Positions 59,781-64,000 of a stretch of DNA of 64,000 bases are shown piece after piece (the stretch's first letter is position 1; every line of letters begins with the position of its first letter). The DNA is taken from NCBI RefSeq assembly GCF_036336025.1, contig NZ_JAYKKE010000001.1, positions 501,790 to 565,789 of the forward strand, in the 5' to 3' direction. A program made the position numbers and the translations under genes. Source of the stretch: Stomatohabitans albus (GTDB taxonomy: Bacteria; Actinomycetota; Nitriliruptoria; Euzebyales; Euzebyaceae). Under the pieces are notes generated by a model, which was given only the letters and a program-made list of their open reading frames with translations, made no database searches and was not told the origin of the DNA.

Positions 59781-60719
59781 ATGAGCGATACGAACACCCC
59801 TGTCGGGGGTGAAGACCACCCGTCTGGGTATTGGACCTTTCATTCCCCAATTAACATTGATGAAGTTGCTACTGCGCTCTTACTGGCTGACATTGCTTAT
59901 GATGCGCTCTCCCAGGCCGCAACTCTGCGTCCAGGAGCCAGCGAGGGGCGTGAAGAAACACCAGAAGAAACCGATTTTGAATCTCAATCAACGGTTGTGT
60001 ACGCCCAGGATTGGACTGAAGACAACCGCCCCAATATGCCAGTACCAGGGCAATGGGTTTTTGAGCCTGAGCGCGACTGGAATGAAGCATGGCGCCGCGG
60101 CATCGAGCCAGTTCGTATCGGTCACGTACTCATTGTCCCCCCGTGGTTGGATGCGCAAATATCATCACAATCCGGTGATATTCGCTTCATTATTGACCCC
60201 GGCCAGGCGTTTGGTACTGGCCACCACGAAACGACCACACATTGTATTCAAGCACTCGTAGACACAGATCTTAACGGCAAACGTGTGGCTGATATTGGCA
60301 CCGGAACTGGCATTTTGGCAATGGTTGCTGCCGCTCTTGGAGCAACTGAGGTGATGGCAGTTGATATTGACTCCACCGCCGTTCGTATTGCCCGCGACAT
60401 CATTGCAGACCATCAACCACGGCTCTTTCCCAATACCCGTATGATGTGTGCCCAAGGCTCCGCTGATTCAATACCAACACCACCCACATTTGATGTGGTT
60501 GTTGCCAATATGATCTCACCCGTGTTAATGGAGATCGCAAACGACTTAGCACGTCTACTCAGCCCCAATGGCCAGTTAATTATGAGTGGCATTTCTAACC
60601 AACGTGCCCAAGAAGTAGAGAACGCATTTGCCCAAGAAGGAATCAAGCTGTCGATTACACCTGGTGTGGAGTGGGCCTTGGCGATAGGGCACACAATGGA
60701 GCGCAATGACGAACGCTGA
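59781..60719 (+). CDS. prmA: Ribosomal protein L11 methyltransferase-like protein (PrmA)
   Basis: The 312-residue class I SAM methyltransferase shows the PrmA pattern DPGQAFGTGHHETTTHCIQ, the SAM motif VADIGTGTGILAMVAAALGA, the acidic MAVDIDSTAVRIA and the post-motif VVVANMISPVLMEIANDL. PrmA trimethylates L11 in many bacteria. The N-terminal domain (about 130 residues) is only loosely like other PrmA proteins, so the substrate is by inference. GAGGTG lies 8 bases before the ATG. It follows the DeoR gene by 16 bases. Confidence 0.88.
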   Translation: MSDTNTPVGGEDHPSGYWTFHSPINIDEVATALLLADIAYDALSQAATLRPGASEGREETPEETDFESQSTVVYAQDWTEDNRPNMPVPGQWVFEPERDWNEAWRRGIEPVRIGHVLIVPPWLDAQISSQSGDIRFIIDPGQAFGTGHHETTTHCIQALVDTDLNGKRVADIGTGTGILAMVAAALGATEVMAVDIDSTAVRIARDIIADHQPRLFPNTRMMCAQGSADSIPTPPTFDVVVANMISPVLMEIANDLARLLSPNGQLIMSGISNQRAQEVENAFAQEGIKLSITPGVEWALAIGHTMERNDER

Positions 60720-61941
60720 TATTCAAGATATTGAGATAACCGGCTGGACCCACGGGGGTGAAGGGGTAGGACATCTCAATGATGGCCGTGCCGTGTTTGT
60801 GGCCGGCACCATTCCGGGAGAGACGGTTCGCGCAGACGTTACGGTGAAACAAAAACGATTTGCCCGTGCAAACCTTGTTGATGTCCTGGAATCGAGTCCT
60901 CACCGTGTGGCACCGGCATGCACATGCCCAGGGTGTGTGTTGTCCTATATCGACCCGAATCATCAGCTTGCATTAAAGCGCCGCACCATTATTGAACAAG
61001 TTGAGCGTATCGGTCATATTGCTGATCCGCCTGTTGATCAGCCAGTCACACCAACCGCATGGCCAACAGGCTATCGAGCGACTGCTCGGGTGGTACTCAC
61101 TGATGATGGCCGCATTGGTTTTAGTGCCAATAAGAGCCATGAGATCGTGCCTATTGATCGATGCGTCACATTCACGCCAAGTTTGTTACGCCTGGTGGAA
61201 ACGATGGATGGCCATTGGGCTGGTGCTGAGATGCTACGCCTGCTTGCTACCGATACGGAGCATCTTGTTGAGGTGTACCCCGGCGAAGGCGGCCTTCCAA
61301 GCGCACCCGATGGCGACTATACCTATGCCATCGTCACCGTTGGCGAACCAGCAATCATGCGAGGGAGTGGTCATGTAACCATGCCCATCAGTCCGTCCAG
61401 CGTTCCGCCCTTTGCGTTACAAGTCAGCGCAGGGAGTTTCTTCCAATCTGGCCCGAGTCCGGCAGCCACCCTTGTCGATGTTGTGCTTGAGGCTGCACAG
61501 GTCCAACCAGATGATGACGTCGTCGATTTATATGCCGGTGTTGGACTCTTTACGCTGCCCCTAGCAAGGCTGGCCAGACACGTTACCAGTGTGGAGAGTT
61601 CACAAACCGCCACCGACGATGCGGTGGCAAATCTGGCGGATACGAGCGTTACGGTCTATCACGATGATTGCACCGACTGGCTTAAGAACGGTTATTGCCC
61701 TCCTGGTGCGGTAGTGGTCTTAGACCCTCCACGGTCGGGTGCCGGTGACGAAACCATCCAGCTTCTCGCGGCCACATCACCTCAGCGGGTGGTCCATGTG
61801 GCTTGTGATGTGGCTGCCCTTGCCCGTGACCTCGCAAGCTGGGTCAAAGCTGGCTACCACCTTGAACGCATCACGCCGGTTGACATGTTTGCCCACACTG
61901 CCCATATCGAAGCGGTCGCCACGCTAACACTCGGTGAATGA
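60706..61941 (+). CDS. TRAM-domain RNA uracil-5-methyltransferase (TrmA/RlmD family)
   Basis: The 411-residue enzyme opens with a TRAM domain (IEITGWTHGGEGVGHLNDGR, then GTIPGETVRADVTVKQKRFA). A Cys cluster CTCPGC sits where TrmA/RlmD carry the CGGC motif, possibly for an iron-sulfur cluster. The catalytic domain has FFQSGPSPAATLVDVVLE, DVVDLYAGVGLFTLPLA, VVLDPPRSGAG and the nucleophile Cys in VVHVACDVAALARDL. It methylates a uracil in tRNA or 23S rRNA; which site cannot be said. It overlaps prmA by 14 bases. Confidence 0.9.
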   Translation: MTNADIQDIEITGWTHGGEGVGHLNDGRAVFVAGTIPGETVRADVTVKQKRFARANLVDVLESSPHRVAPACTCPGCVLSYIDPNHQLALKRRTIIEQVERIGHIADPPVDQPVTPTAWPTGYRATARVVLTDDGRIGFSANKSHEIVPIDRCVTFTPSLLRLVETMDGHWAGAEMLRLLATDTEHLVEVYPGEGGLPSAPDGDYTYAIVTVGEPAIMRGSGHVTMPISPSSVPPFALQVSAGSFFQSGPSPAATLVDVVLEAAQVQPDDDVVDLYAGVGLFTLPLARLARHVTSVESSQTATDDAVANLADTSVTVYHDDCTDWLKNGYCPPGAVVVLDPPRSGAGDETIQLLAATSPQRVVHVACDVAALARDLASWVKAGYHLERITPVDMFAHTAHIEAVATLTLGE

Positions 61942-61947
61942 AATTAA

Positions 61948-61989
61948 GGTGTTGGGTCTGACGCGTTTTTCCACTTCTAACCCAACACC
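61948..61989 (-). terminator. Hairpin between convergent genes, mainly for the minus strand
   Basis: GGTGTTGGGT (61948-61957) and ACCCAACACC (61980-61989) form a perfect 10-base stem with a 22-base loop. On the minus strand it is followed by TTAATTTCATT, so it would end the alpha/beta-hydrolase transcript; it lies just past the RNA methyltransferase stop on the plus strand. Confidence 0.75.
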
Positions 61990-62016
61990 GTAATGTGAAG
62001 GTGATTTCATTCTGAG

Positions 62017-62988
62017 CTATGCACGGACCGCAGCAAGGAAAATACCGAGTGCCTGGTCACTTTCGGGAATCGGGACACAGGGGAAACAGTGGAACAATCC
62101 AGGGAAGGTGTGCACGGTAATGGGCAATTCTTGTTCCTTGGCGAGGGTTCCGAGCCGACGGACATCAGCGTGCAAAATGTCATGGGTCGCACTCACAACA
62201 GTAATGGGCGCTAAGCCGGATAAATCGCCATAAATAGGACTGACCAACGGGTCTTTCGTATCACGTTCACCAGCTACATAGGTACCTTGAATCCTGAGGA
62301 ATTCACGGTTCAGCATGGGATCGCTTGGTTGGATAGCATCCATCTCATCATTGCTGTTAGAAATATCTAACCACGGCGAAATCAATAACCCAGCTTTGGG
62401 CATAGGTGCATTCCGGTCTCGTAGCATTTGAAGTAATGACAGGGCCAAACCACCCCCCGCCGAATCCCCCATCACTACGATAGATTGCGGGTCAATCCCA
62501 CGTTCATTAATGAGGTACTGATAGCGGGCGAATACCATATCATGCATTTCCGGTGCACTGTGGGTTGGTGCTTTGGGATAAACGGGCATGACAATATGAG
62601 CATTAAAGGCCCGAGCTATCCGGTTAAAGAATGGGTAGTACAACAACGCTGGATCACTCCAATACCCGCCCCCGTGAAGATAGAAGATCGTGTAATCAGG
62701 ATGGGTACGCTCATGACCGGCAATGATGGTGTCTGATAACCCGTCATAGGTGGTGATACCAAACAAGCTCGATGCTAATGGGGGAAGCTCATAGGTCGTT
62801 GTGCTGTCAGCATATCCAGCTTCAACATCTGGCTGTGTCTCAGCTCGTCCACCCATCAGCAACAAATAGTCCTTATACAGGACACTTCCCAGACTCTCTT
62901 TCTGTTGATTGGCTGCTGCAGTACGCATTGCCAAGAACCCTGCCCCAGCAACTGCAGCTAACCGAATCCCAAGATGTAACGGCCCCAT
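62017..62988 (-). CDS. Alpha/beta hydrolase (HSL/acetylesterase family)
   Basis: The 323-residue protein has an N-terminal hydrophobic segment (LGIRLAAVAGAGFLAMRTAAA) that may anchor it or serve as a signal. The hydrolase core shows the HGG oxyanion motif FYLHGGGYWSDP, the nucleophile elbow VVMGDSAGGGLALSL, and the Asp and His in VVSATHDILHADV and HTFPGLFHCFP. This is the hormone-sensitive-lipase-like esterase group. The substrate is unknown. The gene stands alone, with a terminator at 61948-61989. Confidence 0.9.
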   Translation of the reverse strand: MGPLHLGIRLAAVAGAGFLAMRTAAANQQKESLGSVLYKDYLLLMGGRAETQPDVEAGYADSTTTYELPPLASSLFGITTYDGLSDTIIAGHERTHPDYTIFYLHGGGYWSDPALLYYPFFNRIARAFNAHIVMPVYPKAPTHSAPEMHDMVFARYQYLINERGIDPQSIVVMGDSAGGGLALSLLQMLRDRNAPMPKAGLLISPWLDISNSNDEMDAIQPSDPMLNREFLRIQGTYVAGERDTKDPLVSPIYGDLSGLAPITVVSATHDILHADVRRLGTLAKEQELPITVHTFPGLFHCFPCVPIPESDQALGIFLAAVRA

Positions 62989-63309
62989 CTTAAGAAACCT
63001 TCCTTCTCATACCCTTCAGTCCAACGCACCTTCTGTAGGTAGTGATAACGCTAAACGACGCCCAGACCCGTTGTCGAACCCACTCCTCGTTTCCCAGGGA
63101 TAAAAATGGAGAACAAACCGGAGGAGTTGGTCATTGGTACGAACAAGACCGCATTGATGTCCTAAGGTAAGGCTTGCCTGTTCAAATGGATTAGCCGGAG
63201 TTAGGCGACTATTTGCCTCCCGTTTGGTACCGTGAGCCACAAGCATGTGTATGAAGCGAGACGGATCAGCCTATTACACTTCCTGTAGCCGAAGGCAAGG
63301 GGGTAGATG
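62989..63309. other. Mostly gene-free stretch between divergent genes
   Basis: This 321-base stretch separates the hydrolase (leftward) from the PBP4-type gene (rightward), so it should contain both promoters. A 76-codon frame on the minus strand at 63016-63246 (VRTNDQLLRFVLHFYPWET) lacks a clear ribosome-binding site and any known relative. It could be a small gene, but I keep it as unproven. No RNA gene or repeat is seen. Confidence 0.5.
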
Positions 63310-64000
63310 ATGGCTACATCAAAAGTGGGTAGGCATGTAACGCCTCAACCCAATGGTCGTCGTGCTCCTCGTGCACAACAGCCTCGTCGATTCACTCGTA
63401 AATCGAGCGCGCCCACGTCTCGTTATCGTGGCCCAGCAACCATCATCGAGTGGATTATGAGTGTTGGCCTCGTAGGCCTCGTCGGTCTGGCATTAGGCCT
63501 TAATGCCGTAAGCGCCTATACCGCCCCTCAGTCAGCACCTCCCATTTCCTCAATGGCGGCACAACAAGCCGCTACCCCGGAGCCAGGGCAAGCAAGCGAC
63601 CCCAACAGCGAGGGCATCTCGCGGGTCGGCCGTGATGTGCGCCCACCTATGTTAGGGAAAGCAGCTGATACGAACGCCGTTGAGGTCATCCGAAAAACCC
63701 TTGCACCCACGTTGGCAAGGTTTCCTCAGCATGACCAAGTGAGTGTTGCCCTCATTGACCCATCTGGCCGAATGATTGTTGGCCTCAACGAGGATGAACC
63801 TTTATTACCAGCTTCGGCAATCAAAGTAGCAACTGGCTCTGCGCTCTGGAACACGTTTGGTCCCGACTATCACTTCACAACGCGATTGATGGCTCGCGGC
63901 GATCTATCCCCCGACGGTGTACTGAACGGTGACCTCTTTCTGGTTGGCGATGGTGACCCATCACTGATGAGCGAGCTGGCAATTGATTGGAAAGTCCGCC
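63310..64000 (+). CDS. dacB: PBP4-type D-alanyl-D-alanine carboxypeptidase/endopeptidase, N-terminal part
   Basis: The frame from ATG 63310 (preceded by AAGGGGG) is open to the window edge for 230 codons. It has a basic, Arg/Pro-rich cytoplasmic tail of about 45 residues, a membrane segment (IIEWIMSVGLVGLVGLALGL), and an extracellular DacB domain: VSVALIDPSGRMIVGLNED, the catalytic SxxK in LPASAIKVATG, TTRLMARGD and NGDLFLVGDGDPSL. The enzyme trims or cleaves peptidoglycan crosslinks. The remaining SxN and KTG motifs lie beyond the window. The membrane anchor instead of a plain signal peptide fits the actinobacterial form. Confidence 0.93.
   Translation, partial: MATSKVGRHVTPQPNGRRAPRAQQPRRFTRKSSAPTSRYRGPATIIEWIMSVGLVGLVGLALGLNAVSAYTAPQSAPPISSMAAQQAATPEPGQASDPNSEGISRVGRDVRPPMLGKAADTNAVEVIRKTLAPTLARFPQHDQVSVALIDPSGRMIVGLNEDEPLLPASAIKVATGSALWNTFGPDYHFTTRLMARGDLSPDGVLNGDLFLVGDGDPSLMSELAIDWKVR

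Noticed and set aside
1-64000. Search for CRISPR arrays, insertion sequences, rRNA and prophage genes
   Set aside because: No regularly spaced repeats, transposase, integrase, phage structural gene or rRNA sequence was seen on either strand.

Overview
The window looks like chromosomal DNA of an actinobacterium (Actinomycetota) with moderate GC. The markers are a Kgd-type 2-oxoglutarate dehydrogenase (acyltransferase and E1 domains in one chain), a Tad/Flp-like pilus locus with a DUF4244 pilin, a mycoredoxin-like protein, PurS/PurQ/small PurL, a CobA-HemD fusion, a sortase with class-E features, and DUF2510 proteins. I cannot name a genus from sequence alone. There is no transposase, integrase, CRISPR array or rRNA; the only tRNA found is tRNA-Lys(TTT).

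Layout. 1-1016: two membrane proteins of unknown function. 1017-1631: a gene-free stretch with a cluster of DnaA boxes. 1632-4191: a polar amino-acid ABC importer. 4329-8745: purM, a secreted cell-wall-binding-repeat protein, a CxxC redoxin and purF. 8994-11236: a K+ channel, an orphan AT-rich HsdR-like nuclease and tRNA-Lys. 11353-13973: a degenerate GH20-like protein, then an AraC regulator divergent from a VOC protein. 14074-19512: purLQS, purC and, divergently, purK. 19570-21551: two tandem paralogous membrane proteins. 21644-27163: heme genes (hemL; hemA-hemC-cobA/hemD), with purE divergent from hemA. 27804-33555: a peptide ABC importer translationally coupled to a sortase. 33684-34655: an AIM24 protein. 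34713-38887: the Tad locus (TadZ/Ssd, TadA, a TadB-TadC fusion, DUF4244 pilin, TadE and a TadE-like protein). 39049-42966: a siderophore importer behind a perfect DtxR/IdeR-like palindrome. 43003-49803: PAC2 protein, M20 amidohydrolase, CPBP protease, thioesterase, DUF6544 protein and a GT-C-like membrane protein. 49922-56642: a GNAT-SPOUT fusion, phosphoglucomutase and Kgd. 56872-64000: M18 aminopeptidase, DUF2510 protein, DeoR regulator, PrmA, an RNA uracil methyltransferase, an alpha/beta hydrolase and the start of a PBP4-type carboxypeptidase.

How it fits together. Eight purine enzymes (PurM, F, L, Q, S, C, K, E) lie within about 23 kb but in several transcription units on both strands. 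The adjacent heme genes cover glutamyl-tRNA to uroporphyrinogen III and the siroheme branch, but hemB is not here. The two importers of amino acids and peptides plus the iron importer suggest a host- or nutrient-rich habitat, which is inference only.

No clearly new multi-gene system stands out. The best leads are the DnaA-box cluster away from dnaA/dnaN, the GNAT-SPOUT fusion, the TadB-TadC fusion with a hairpin after the pilin gene, the degenerate GH20 protein, the orphan HsdR-like nuclease, the sortase coupled to a peptide importer, and the tandem paralog pair.
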